Source: Parcubacteria group bacterium
Lineage (GTDB): Bacteria > Patescibacteriota > Minisyncoccia > Phycocordibacterales > Phycocordibacteraceae
Assembly: GCA_028286945.1 (NCBI GenBank)
Contig: JAQBQR010000033.1
Coordinates: forward strand, 1 to 43,847
Direction: 5' to 3'
Length of the DNA stretch: 43,847 bases
Each line of letters begins with the position of its first letter. Positions within the stretch are counted from its first letter, which is position 1. Under the pieces are notes generated by a model. That model had not been told where the DNA came from and made no database searches. It saw nothing but the letters and a program-made list of their open reading frames with translations. Positions 1 to 7,236 of this stretch are shown one piece after another. The translations under genes were made by a program, and so were the position numbers.

Positions 1-1149
1 TATATCCTTCCAAAACGCCCCTACCTTTCCGTACCGTACGCGCTAGAAGCATTAGCTCAAGCACGCCAGGTGTCTTTTATACTCGGAGATTTCCCCATAC
101 CGCTTGAGTACCGACCCAACCCAACTGCAGGCATTGCTCACCCACCTAAAAATCTTTCGGTACTTGATGTGCGAAACAATCCGGTAATGACCCAAGAAGA
201 ACCGAAACCGTTTAGTGCACTTTCTGAAAAGGCCCTTGAACGAATTAAAACGGAACTTGAGGAAGGTGGCCGCGTTGTGGTGCTAGCCACACGAAAGGGG
301 TATGCACCTGCAGTAGTGTGTAGAGACTGTGGCCAGGCACAAACTGATGAGCGCGGAGTTCCACTGCTTTTTTCCACCGCGCATGAAGAGCGAGTATTCA
401 TATCTCGCGATGGAGTGTCGGTACTTAATGCAAAGCGCACCTGCACCAGATGTGAAAGTTGGAACCTTCTGCCACTAGGTATTGGCGTCGAACGTGTTGA
501 GGAAGAGTTACGAAAAGCATTTCCGGACCGCGACATCACGGTTCTAACTGCAGAAGCACTTACCTCAAGAAAGGCAGCTAAGAACTCAGTAGAGGACGCA
601 CAACGTCCAGGGAGTATTTTGGTCGGAACTGAGGCTCTGCTCCCGTGGATGCTTACGTACGAAGGTCCACCTGGATTGCGTCCGCTCGGAGTCATTGCTT
701 CAGCCGATAGTCTTCTTTCACTCCCATTCTGGCGTGCCCGTGAACGCTTCATCCGTCTTTCGTACTTTATGAGCGGGCTCTGCCATGAACTTCTCCTTCT
801 TACCCGCAGACCTGAAGATTCAGCTGTACAGAGTCTCAGCAGCTCTGCCACAGGCACACCTGAAGTCAGCTTCTGGAGCGAAGAAACAGCACTTCGTAAA
901 GCGCTTTCATATCCTCCCTACGGGACTCTTATAACTCTTTCATACGAAGGGCCATCCGCGGCATTGGAGAAGTTCCACGCTCAGATAAAAAGTGATTTGA
1001 ACCAATATTCACCAAGCATTCTTCCAGGCCAAGGTACGGTCGTCTTCTCGCTTCCTGAGAATGTATGGCCAAATATGGAGCTCAGTTCCTATCTCCGTGA
1101 ACTGCCTCCGCAGGTACGCGTACGTATTGACCCCGAGTCACTATGGTGA
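1..1149 (+). CDS. priA: PriA-like primosomal helicase, C-terminal part (5' end outside window)
   Basis: The frame is open from base 1, so the GTG at 70 is probably an internal codon. PriA reloads the replicative helicase at stalled forks. The order of blocks matches the PriA C-terminal half: a position equivalent to the ATPase GSATPS motif (here ILGDFPIP), a zinc-binding region with CRDCG and CTRCES, GIGVERVEEEL followed by FPDRDI, and ILVGTEALLPW where PriA has ILVGTQMxxKG. Several catalytic signatures are lost: the SATPS serine/threonine motif, half of the usual eight zinc cysteines, and the GRAGR arginine-finger motif, where this protein has SYFMSG. It is therefore probably a degenerate PriA that may bind DNA but not unwind it. 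The family assignment is fairly sure; loss of activity is inference. Confidence 0.75.
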   Translation, partial: YILPKRPYLSVPYALEALAQARQVSFILGDFPIPLEYRPNPTAGIAHPPKNLSVLDVRNNPVMTQEEPKPFSALSEKALERIKTELEEGGRVVVLATRKGYAPAVVCRDCGQAQTDERGVPLLFSTAHEERVFISRDGVSVLNAKRTCTRCESWNLLPLGIGVERVEEELRKAFPDRDITVLTAEALTSRKAAKNSVEDAQRPGSILVGTEALLPWMLTYEGPPGLRPLGVIASADSLLSLPFWRARERFIRLSYFMSGLCHELLLLTRRPEDSAVQSLSSSATGTPEVSFWSEETALRKALSYPPYGTLITLSYEGPSAALEKFHAQIKSDLNQYSPSILPGQGTVVFSLPENVWPNMELSSYLRELPPQVRVRIDPESLW

Positions 1150-1155
1150 TATAAC
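1127..1155 (+). promoter_or_regulatory. Sigma70-type promoter for the downstream RNA
   Basis: TTGACC at 1127-1132, a 17-nt spacer and TATAAC at 1150-1155. It lies inside the 3' end of the priA-like gene. A start about 6-7 nt downstream would fall at GGCCCGCG (1161), the 5' strand of the closing helix of the candidate RNA. Confidence 0.65.
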
Positions 1156-1160
1156 TTTAA

Positions 1161-1395
1161 GGCCCGCGTTTTGTCACTGCAAAGACAAATGTGGTGTGGC
1201 TCGCCACCACTGACCATTTTTCAGGGTTAGATTCGGTGAGTCGTTGGGGAAGGACGGATGCTGTGAATTTTCGCGCTGAGGCTACGAGGGTGGAGCTTTA
1301 GCATCCTCTCACTCCGCTGTCGTCACGTGCTTGACCCTTGGGTCAGCAGCATCCGTCCAACCTTGAGAACAAGCTCCGCAACACGCGGGGCTTTA
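1161..1395 (+). ncRNA. Candidate structured non-coding RNA, unassigned
   Basis: This stretch has no convincing ORF but dense structure. The ends pair (GGCCCGCGTTTTG with CAACACGCGGGGC) and the 3' end runs into TTTATTTATAT. Inside are hairpins TTGTC/GACAA, GTGGTG/CACCAC and TGACCC-TT-GGGTCA, a perfect 12-bp helix GGACGGATGCTG/CAGCATCCGTCC that encloses GAGGGTG/CATCCTC, and CTTG-AGAA-CAAG. A good sigma70 promoter ends 6 nt upstream. I looked for tmRNA, RNase P, SRP and 6S signatures and could not recognise any. It could also be a long leader of def-fmt, but def has its own -10 element downstream. Confidence 0.6.
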
Positions 1396-1412
1396 TTTAT
1401 ATAAAAATGTGG

Positions 1413-1418
1413 TATGGT
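1413..1418 (+). promoter_or_regulatory. -10 element of def (leaderless type)
   Basis: TATGGT lies six nt before the def ATG at 1425, so a transcript would start at or next to the start codon. The same arrangement is seen in front of many genes in this window. Confidence 0.45.
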
Positions 1419-1424
1419 GCGATT

Positions 1425-1967
1425 ATGAAAGCAATCGTTCAGCAAGAAAATCCCGTACTTCACGAGGTTGCACCACCTGTAGCTGAAGAAGAATTCGGTA
1501 CTCCAGCGCTCACGGGCATCGTGCAGGACCTGATTGACGCGCTTGATGCAGAACAAGATGGTGTGGCCATTGCAGCGCCACAAATTGGAGTATCTAAGCG
1601 TATCTTTGTGGTTCGTTTTGATCGTCTCCAGCCTCCCCCCGAAGGAAGTCCCCTTCCACCTGACGTAGGAGTATTCATAAACCCTGAATTCGTGCGCGTA
1701 TCCCGAAGACGTGAAGAAATGGATGAAGGATGCCTTTCGGTGCGCGGCACATACGGAAAGACGTATCGTCATGAGCGCGCAACCGTGCGTGCACGAGATG
1801 TTAATGGCGCACGTTTTGAACGCGGCGGCGGCGGTATCCTAGCGCAGGTATACCAACACGAAACAGATCACCTTGATGGCATTCTATTCATTGACCACGC
1901 CATTGAGACATATCAGATATCAAAAGAAGGTCGCGATATTCGATCCTCTACCACCGACCATGAGTAA
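1425..1967 (+). CDS. def: Peptide deformylase
   Basis: Removes the formyl group from the N-terminal methionine of new proteins, using a metal held by one Cys and two His. All three family motifs are present: GVAIAAPQIG (motif 1), EGCLS (motif 2, metal-binding Cys) and HETDHLDG (motif 3, HExxH). I chose ATG 1425 (MKAIVQQENP), which fits the family N-terminus. The 29 codons before it in the ORF track overlap the candidate RNA and promoter. The length of 180 residues is normal. Its last eight bases overlap the start of fmt (ATGAGTAA), so the two enzymes that add and remove the formyl group are translationally coupled. Confidence 0.95.
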   Translation: MKAIVQQENPVLHEVAPPVAEEEFGTPALTGIVQDLIDALDAEQDGVAIAAPQIGVSKRIFVVRFDRLQPPPEGSPLPPDVGVFINPEFVRVSRRREEMDEGCLSVRGTYGKTYRHERATVRARDVNGARFERGGGGILAQVYQHETDHLDGILFIDHAIETYQISKEGRDIRSSTTDHE

Positions 1968-2823
1968 GTTTGTTTATTTTGGAACGCCGTACGTGGCGCG
2001 CGATACGCTTGAAAAACTTGTTGGTGCCGGTTACACACCGTCTTTAGTTATTACTTCACCCGACTCTCTAAAAGGTCGCGGACTTACCCTTACTCCCTGC
2101 GAAACAAAGTCGTGGGCGATTGAACATGGTATTCCCGTACTTTCACCAGCTGCACTCGATGAGGAAACCATAAAAGAGATTGCAGCGTACGGTTGTGCGT
2201 ATGGCATAGCTGTGGCCTATGGAAAAATTATTCCGCAGGCGCTTATCGACGCTTTTCCAAAAGGAATCCTTAACGTTCATTATTCCCTCCTTCCAAAGTA
2301 TCGTGGAGCCTCACCTGTGGAGATGGCGATTTGGAATGGAGACACCGTAACGGGCGTCACTATTCAGCAGATGGTCTTTGAACTCGATGCGGGAGATATT
2401 TTGTCGCAAAAAGAAATGGCCATTGATCCTGCTGACACTACGCTCACCCTTCGCCCAAAGCTCATTACGCTTGGTGCTGATTTACTTATACAGACATTGC
2501 CATCGTTCATTGATGGTTCTGTTGCACCTACTCCGCAGGACGCATCTCAAGCAACCCGCGCAAAGAAGATTAAGAAGGAAGAAGGAGAACTGTTTCTTTC
2601 TGACGATTCTCGTATTAACCTGCAAAACTGGAATACCTATCGTGCTCTACGCGAATCGCCCGGCACCTACTTCTTCGCAGAGAAAGAAGGAAAACGCATC
2701 AGAGTAAAGATAACTGACGCCACCTTTAAAAACGGTTCATTCCAGATTCTCCGTATTATTCCCGAAGGAAAATCAGAGCAAGACTTCACATGGCTCGCAC
2801 AGACAGGCTGGAGTGTTTCTTAA
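1960..2823 (+). CDS. fmt: Methionyl-tRNA formyltransferase
   Basis: Transfers a formyl group from 10-formyl-tetrahydrofolate to initiator Met-tRNA. The N-terminal Rossmann-type domain starts MSKFVYFGTP, and the hallmark SLLPKYRGASP is followed by GDTVTGVTIQQMVFELDAGDIL. The C-terminal OB-like domain is short, giving 287 residues against about 310 in E. coli. The start at 1960 gives the expected N-terminus and overlaps the def stop by 8 nt. The ORF-track start at 1873 would translate def sequence out of frame. The gene converges on hpf with a 4-nt overlap at the stop codons. Confidence 0.95.
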   Translation: MSKFVYFGTPYVARDTLEKLVGAGYTPSLVITSPDSLKGRGLTLTPCETKSWAIEHGIPVLSPAALDEETIKEIAAYGCAYGIAVAYGKIIPQALIDAFPKGILNVHYSLLPKYRGASPVEMAIWNGDTVTGVTIQQMVFELDAGDILSQKEMAIDPADTTLTLRPKLITLGADLLIQTLPSFIDGSVAPTPQDASQATRAKKIKKEEGELFLSDDSRINLQNWNTYRALRESPGTYFFAEKEGKRIRVKITDATFKNGSFQILRIIPEGKSEQDFTWLAQTGWSVS

Positions 2824-3182
2824 TAGAACCGCTGGGTAAAACGTTTGAATATTCCACCCCCTTTCTTAACCATCGTGAGGTGCTTTGAGCGAGAACTAAT
2901 AATGCTGCGTTTTACTTCACTTACTGATCGGTCGATAGCTTTGTCCGGAGTATCAGCTCGTTCAGATGCAATGAAACTTTCTCCTGCCATATCAATGCTC
3001 ACCGATGCACGCCATAGTTGCTGAGAGTGCTGTGATGCGCTTTCTCGTATGATGTCCACATTCGCAATGGACTGAAACTTTCGTTCGTCCAGAAGGCGAA
3101 CTAATTTTAAAAGCTTTGCTCGGGCGCGCTCAAGGGTCTTGTCGAGGATAATTTCTGATCCGTGTCGGATGGTGATGTGCAT
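2820..3182 (-). CDS. hpf: Ribosome hibernation promoting factor / RaiA family, short form
   Basis: A 120-residue protein of the HPF/RaiA (sigma-54 modulation) family, which binds the decoding region of idle 30S subunits. The features seen are an N-terminal strand (MHITIRHGSEI), a helix, a central WRASVSIDMAGESFIASE strand pair and the helix DTPDKAIDRSVSEVKRSI followed by a basic tail. There is no C-terminal dimerisation domain, so this is the short form. The family call rests on pattern recognition of this fold. Confidence 0.8.
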   Translation of the reverse strand: MHITIRHGSEIILDKTLERARAKLLKLVRLLDERKFQSIANVDIIRESASQHSQQLWRASVSIDMAGESFIASERADTPDKAIDRSVSEVKRSIISSRSKHLTMVKKGGGIFKRFTQRFY

Positions 3183-3220
3183 AAAGTACGTATTATCCTA
3201 GTAACTGCTTCCCCATTATC

Positions 3221-3463
3221 TTACGTATCCTTTCCAAAGTGTTCGTGAAGATAGGTCACAATGGCATCTGATTCATACATTTCTGTTCCGGTCTCACTGT
3301 CAGCCATATACGGCGCTTGAAGTTTTCCGCCGCGAGCTTCAAGTTCTTCAGACACGCCTTCTTCATCAATATCTTTCTCCTCAAATGGAATATCGAGCAT
3401 TTCTGCGGTAGCTACGGTTTTTGCACAGTATGGACAGCCTCTTCGAATGTACAACGTGATCAT
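3221..3463 (-). CDS. Glutaredoxin-like thiol-disulfide protein
   Basis: An 80-residue thioredoxin-fold protein with the redox motif CPYC at residues 9-12 after a first beta strand (MITLYIRRG), and a C-terminal ESDAIVTYLHEHF segment resembling the glutathione-S-transferase N-terminal domain. It is probably a glutaredoxin or related reductase. The usual TVP segment has become APYMA, which fits the cis-Pro position. Its electron donor is not evident from the window. Confidence 0.8.
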   Translation of the reverse strand: MITLYIRRGCPYCAKTVATAEMLDIPFEEKDIDEEGVSEELEARGGKLQAPYMADSETGTEMYESDAIVTYLHEHFGKDT

Positions 3464-3525
3464 GGCAGAAAGATTAGCGCCTATAACTCTCTAAGTGTAG
3501 CAGGTGCTTGGTTAGTAGCCCGATG

Positions 3526-3554
3526 TTGCTGTTTTAGCTATTTAGCCCTAAAAT
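3526..3554 (+). promoter_or_regulatory. Promoter of tRNA-Asn
   Basis: TTGCTG at 3526-3531, 17-nt spacer, TAAAAT at 3549-3554, about 16 nt before the mature 5' end of the tRNA. Confidence 0.55.
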
Positions 3555-3570
3555 ACTCAAGTTCACACAT

Positions 3571-3642
3571 TCCCCGGTAGCTCAGCGGTAGAGCAATCGA
3601 CTGTTAATCGATTGGTCGCAGGTTCGATCCCTGCCCGGGGAG
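3571..3642 (+). tRNA. tRNA-Asn (GTT)
   Basis: A complete cloverleaf: acceptor TCCCCGG/CCGGGGA, D arm GCTC/GAGC, anticodon stem ATCGA/TCGAT with loop CTGTTAA (anticodon GTT at 3603-3605), and T arm GCAGG-TTCGATC-CCTGC. Base 3642 (G) is the discriminator. The following bases are CCC rather than CCA, so CCA is not encoded now. Replacing the downstream DNA by the sequence after the proposed attR would restore CCA. The 3' half is the integration target of the adjacent element, and the recombinase ORF reads through it antisense. Confidence 0.95.
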
Positions 3643-5115
3643 CCCAGAAGGACAGTTAGCCAATTCCAAGACAGTATTGAATGGAGAACGCAAGGTAAAC
3701 CCTAGCGTTTTTCCGTCTACAGTCGGGTTCTGAAGTAGATAGTTCAAAAGCATTCGTTTTTCGTAGGGTTCAGAACTTTCAAAGATACTGCCCACTCGAC
3801 GACTGATAGAAAACACACGGGATACAGTGAGTTTGTAGTCATGGTCGGCTTTTGTATGCTCTTCAGCTTCAAGGTCGAGGCGGTACTGCTGGTCTTTAAA
3901 CTGTTGCAGCTTTTTGTCGTACTCGTCCTTAGTAATACTCTTGTCGAGCAGAAGGTCCATGAGCGCATCAATGCGATTCTGAACGCGGTCGTATTCTGCA
4001 CGAATACGTGCAAGCTCTTTTTTGTGGTAAACGACTTCGCTCTCATTGTTTGTTCGAAGCTCGTCCGTAAGGCGTTCCTCTACGTTGGTTGGGATTGCTG
4101 CAAAGGCCTCGAATACGTCCATGAGAGGCTTCAGGAGGTCCTTTTCGGGCACATAGATGCGCTTACAAATACGCTTGGCGTTCGTGCACGAGTAATAGAT
4201 AAAGCGGCCCTTCTTCTTCTCCGGGGTCATTACGCAGCCACAGTTTTTGCAATGTAGTAGGCCTTTGAAAATAAACTCCTCGGATAGCGGCTTCCATGTA
4301 GCATTGGAACGCTTACGAGCCACAGCCTGACAGCGCTCATAAAGCTCCAATGTGATGATGCACGGGTAATGATGCGGGTACGTCCCGTATTTCTTTGAAC
4401 GAGCGACACCGTAATAAAACGGGTCTTTTAGGACTAGGTCGATGTTGCTTCGAGAAAGTACGTTCCCATCTACGCTTCGAAGTCCCAGCTTTGTTATTTC
4501 CGTATGTAATGTCGTCAACGAGTAGTTGCCTGATGCGTAGAGTATGAAAATACGCTCTATAAGATGGGCGCGTTCTGGGTCGAGCACGATGTCTTTCTTG
4601 CCGTTCACGTCGAGCGAGTTGATGTATCCGATGCGTGGTTTTCCGTTCCAGTCCCCATTTCGGCGCTTCTGCTCGAAGGCACGCTTCACGTTGTCGCTAA
4701 TAGCATCCGAGTAGTACTTCGCGAGACCCAAGCTCATGCCGAACTGGAACTTCTCGACGGCTGACATGGATGGACCGATTATCTGGCCCTCTGACGTGAA
4801 GTGCAGTTCAATCTGGTCGTTGACTGCCATTTCGTACAGAAGCGAGACGCGCTTATCGAAAACGTTTCGCGAAAGACGGTCTACCTTATCGAAGCAGACT
4901 GCGAGTTTTATCTTGCTTTCCTGTATATAGCGTACAACTTCATCGAACGTATCACGCTTGGTCTTATATGCGCTTTCATCGAAACTAAACTCTTTGTCTA
5001 TCTCCAAGCTCTTACGGGAGCAGTACGATTTAAGACGCTCAGCCTGTGCGGGAAGTGAGTTCCCGGCGTCCCTCTGTTCTTCTGTAGATACTCTCGCAAC
5101 TATAACTGCCTTCAT
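3604..5115 (-). CDS. Large serine recombinase (integrase)
   Basis: A site-specific integrase/excisionase of the large serine family, 503 residues. The resolvase catalytic domain covers residues 1-150 with VARVSTEEQ (Arg8, nucleophile Ser10) and FDKVDRLSRN (residues 75-84). The recombinase domain covers about 160-270. A zinc ribbon has Cys289, Cys292, Cys310 and Cys317, followed by a coiled coil at about 362-420. The C-terminal GLPGQGSNLRPID is an antisense translation of the tRNA, and the stop lies over the anticodon loop, so the last 12 or so residues are host-encoded. The start overlaps the upstream gene by ATGA. After excision the frame would continue into different sequence (see findings). 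Confidence 0.93.
   Translation of the reverse strand: MKAVIVARVSTEEQRDAGNSLPAQAERLKSYCSRKSLEIDKEFSFDESAYKTKRDTFDEVVRYIQESKIKLAVCFDKVDRLSRNVFDKRVSLLYEMAVNDQIELHFTSEGQIIGPSMSAVEKFQFGMSLGLAKYYSDAISDNVKRAFEQKRRNGDWNGKPRIGYINSLDVNGKKDIVLDPERAHLIERIFILYASGNYSLTTLHTEITKLGLRSVDGNVLSRSNIDLVLKDPFYYGVARSKKYGTYPHHYPCIITLELYERCQAVARKRSNATWKPLSEEFIFKGLLHCKNCGCVMTPEKKKGRFIYYSCTNAKRICKRIYVPEKDLLKPLMDVFEAFAAIPTNVEERLTDELRTNNESEVVYHKKELARIRAEYDRVQNRIDALMDLLLDKSITKDEYDKKLQQFKDQQYRLDLEAEEHTKADHDYKLTVSRVFSISRRVGSIFESSEPYEKRMLLNYLLQNPTVDGKTLGFTLRSPFNTVLELANCPSGLPGQGSNLRPID
3638..3644 (+). repeat. Proposed attL core (GGGAGCC)
   Basis: A 7-bp copy inside the acceptor end of tRNA-Asn, matched in direct orientation at 9085-9091. 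To its right the sequence is element-specific (CAGAAGGACAG). Confidence 0.6.
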
Positions 5116-5666
5116 GATTTGGAAGGACGGATTTTACCGAGAAATACATAATAAAAGATTCTGCGAATAGCCTCAAAAAGTAGAGCAACACTAACAATAA
5201 TTACAGCTGAATATCCCAACATGCTTTGCCAATCACGAGAGGTATAAATGCTTACAATCCTGTAATTAACACTACTAATGGTTGCATGTTCCAAGAATGC
5301 ATCTTGATTTGCTCGCATGATACTTGCAATAACTTCATCGCTAAGGGAAGAGTATCCATTCGGATATGCTTTACGTGCAATTTCTGCAATATCGCTGTCT
5401 GATGCACACAAGAAACGTACCTTATTCTCTGACTCATATGGAATAAAATTGTCATATAAGAAAACGCCTTTGGTGGACAGTGTATTCGAATCTAGTTTCA
5501 ATCCGTTATTACATTCAACATATGACTTTGAAATGTCGAAAGTAGGTGCCGACTGTACCCACATAATCCATACAGGGATTACAATTACAATAAACAACGT
5601 AATGAAGTAAATGACTTTTGTAAGCCGATACCACCATTTTTTGTTTAGCTCTGAGATGGTTTGCAT
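5112..5666 (-). CDS. Hypothetical two-helix membrane protein of the element
   Basis: A 184-residue protein of unknown function. It has one transmembrane helix near residues 17-38 (VIYFITLFIVIVIPVWIMW), an extracytoplasmic-looking middle part with two cysteines, and a second helix near 150-172 before a basic tail (KIRPSKS). It lies between the HTH gene and the recombinase and overlaps the recombinase start by 4 nt (ATGA), so it is part of one transcription unit. It could be an exclusion or membrane-anchoring protein, but nothing in the sequence decides this. Confidence 0.75.
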   Translation of the reverse strand: MQTISELNKKWWYRLTKVIYFITLFIVIVIPVWIMWVQSAPTFDISKSYVECNNGLKLDSNTLSTKGVFLYDNFIPYESENKVRFLCASDSDIAEIARKAYPNGYSSLSDEVIASIMRANQDAFLEHATISSVNYRIVSIYTSRDWQSMLGYSAVIIVSVALLFEAIRRIFYYVFLGKIRPSKS

Positions 5667-5668
5667 AT

Positions 5669-5851
5669 CTATTTTGCTTTAGCTTTATTCATAAATCGCT
5701 CGAACTCTACATGCTCGATGCGAAACACTTTTCCTATTTTATGTGCCTTCAACTTACCCGCGCCGATATAACGGTAAATCGTCATCACATTGAATGAAAG
5801 CTTGTCTGCAAGTTCTTGTGCCGTGTAGTACTCTTTCGTATTCTTTGCCAT
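5669..5851 (-). CDS. Helix-turn-helix excisionase-family protein
   Basis: A 60-residue MerR/excisionase-type winged HTH: YYTAQELADKLSFNVMTIYRYIGAGKLKAHKIG followed by a strand and VEFERFMNKAKAK. Proteins of this kind act as excisionases (recombination directionality factors) or small regulators. I prefer the ATG at 5851 because AAAGAGA precedes it; the ORF track starts six codons earlier at 5869. Its position between Rep and the recombinase, in the same orientation, fits a directionality factor for this element. Confidence 0.85.
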   Translation of the reverse strand: MAKNTKEYYTAQELADKLSFNVMTIYRYIGAGKLKAHKIGKVFRIEHVEFERFMNKAKAK

Positions 5852-5878
5852 ATTATTCTCTTTTATCATAGTTTACTA

Positions 5879-7000
5879 TTATTTACAGGCAATACGCCCG
5901 AGTTGATAAGTCGCAAGTGCTTTTTTGACCTGTCCGTACCACTCACGCGGTTGCATCTTATGTAGGTCGGCCGCTATGCCACGAAGGTCTGCTGCGAGCC
6001 GATACCATGTACGGTCGTCATTGTGTTTACCGAGAATGGACCGTAGTTCTCGTAAACCATTTTCGTCGCGAGCGAGAAAGAGAAGGCCTGTGAGATATAC
6101 CGCTGTCTTGCCCTTCGCACCTTTACGGGCAACAAGTATGCGCTTCAAGAGGTCCTTTGGCGTGTATGCGTGCGAGAAGAGTGGAATACTGTGCCCTGCT
6201 ACCATTGTGTCCCAGTAGTTGTTTACGACTTTCTTGCTTTTGGCCTTCGAGAAGACGTCTCGGAAGGTAGGATTTTCCGCGAAGCCGAGCTGCTTGAAGA
6301 GTGAGTTCATCTTTCGTTTCTGGCTCAAGCGCACTTCGAGCCGCAGGATTTCCTTTTCCTTCTTCAACTCTTTGAATAAACTCATCTGGTAGCGGGTCTG
6401 GTCTTTATCAATGGCTCGCTTCTTTCCCTTCGCGAGGTCGGCTATTTTGTCGTAGAGCACGAAGGAGTGCGCGATTGTATATAGATACAAGCTCTGTCCA
6501 TCGTTCATGTAGCGAGCGCGGGTAAGGTCGAACCGCTTGTTCGCATCTACCTTAGCAAGTTCTCCAATTACGTACTGGGACGTATAACCGTCCGTAAGTT
6601 CTACATTCTTCGAGTAGTGGACCGCACTGACTGGCGCGTTCCGTAGAACATCGATGGGAAAGGCGACGCCCATCTGCTTCAAGCGGTCGTCGAGCGTTTC
6701 CAAAACATTCTCAAAATCGCTATCCTTCAATTCGTCGAGGTTGTTCCTGTAGAGGAGCTTCGGTGCAGAGAACTCGATTTTAATGCCCTGTTGCCAAGCG
6801 AGTTTGCCTTGGGCGCGCCGGAACCCTGTGAGGCGGGGGAAATACATCCCACTTTCCTCATCTCTCGTTGAAGGGTTCTTCACGAATTTTTCGTAGGTCT
6901 TCGTGCGTGCTTGCAGGTTCCAGCGGTCCACACCTCGACCCGTCAAATCGAGCATCATTGCCTTGTCGCGTGGAAGCATGAGAATGACGGTGTCTATCAT
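5879..7000 (-). CDS. Phage/plasmid replication initiator, filamentous-phage gene II type
   Basis: A 373-residue protein resembling the replication-initiation family of filamentous phages (Phage_CRI / G2P type). The recognised stretches are IDTVILML at the N-terminus, KIEFSAPKLLYRNNLDEL, VSAVHYSKNVELT and SFVLYDKIADL. The family nicks double-stranded DNA to start rolling-circle replication. I cannot point to the catalytic tyrosine with confidence. The start codon overlaps the stop of a 56-codon ORF (ATGA), showing translational coupling. It implies that the excised circle of the element can replicate on its own. The family call comes from motif memory, so it needs a profile search. Confidence 0.65.
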   Translation of the reverse strand: MIDTVILMLPRDKAMMLDLTGRGVDRWNLQARTKTYEKFVKNPSTRDEESGMYFPRLTGFRRAQGKLAWQQGIKIEFSAPKLLYRNNLDELKDSDFENVLETLDDRLKQMGVAFPIDVLRNAPVSAVHYSKNVELTDGYTSQYVIGELAKVDANKRFDLTRARYMNDGQSLYLYTIAHSFVLYDKIADLAKGKKRAIDKDQTRYQMSLFKELKKEKEILRLEVRLSQKRKMNSLFKQLGFAENPTFRDVFSKAKSKKVVNNYWDTMVAGHSIPLFSHAYTPKDLLKRILVARKGAKGKTAVYLTGLLFLARDENGLRELRSILGKHNDDRTWYRLAADLRGIAADLHKMQPREWYGQVKKALATYQLGRIACK

Positions 7001-7167
7001 GGCAGGTCAGCGCTTTCCTCATAGCGTTCGGGTTGAAGACGACGGTCGATTTTGTAGAGCAAATCAAAGAACCCTACGAAGTTTGTCTTTGCTTCGTAAT
7101 CGTCAAAAGACTGTAGTAGCAGTTCTTTGGCCCCTGTCTTCGGTTGTAGCTTTGTATCGCTTGGCAC
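6997..7167 (-). CDS. Small ORF coupled to the replication initiator
   Basis: A 56-residue ORF below the ORF-track cut-off, starting at GTG 7167 directly after an in-frame TAA. It reads MPSDTKLQPK, then TGAKELLLQSFDDYEAK, and ends ESADLP. The TGA stop overlaps the Rep ATG as ATGA, and the composition (charged helical segments) looks protein-like. No clear Shine-Dalgarno is seen. It may be a copy-control or leader peptide for Rep, but this is a guess from position only. Confidence 0.55.
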   Translation of the reverse strand: MPSDTKLQPKTGAKELLLQSFDDYEAKTNFVGFFDLLYKIDRRLQPERYEESADLP

Positions 7168-7236
7168 TTAACCAAGCTATCTAAAATGTCATACGATGCC
7201 CAAGAAAGAAGCGGGATACAGATGAAATGATGTGCG

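Noticed and set aside
138-857. 239-aa ORF on the minus strand opposite the priA-like gene
   Set aside because: Arg/Ser-rich shadow of a well-supported gene; no start signals. The same applies to the other long antisense ORFs over leuS, atpA, atpD and the recombinase.
1161-1395. tmRNA, RNase P, SRP or 6S RNA identity for the def-upstream RNA
   Set aside because: No tag ORF or tRNA-like ends, no RNase P core motif, no SRP tetraloop domain and no clear 6S bubble could be found by eye.
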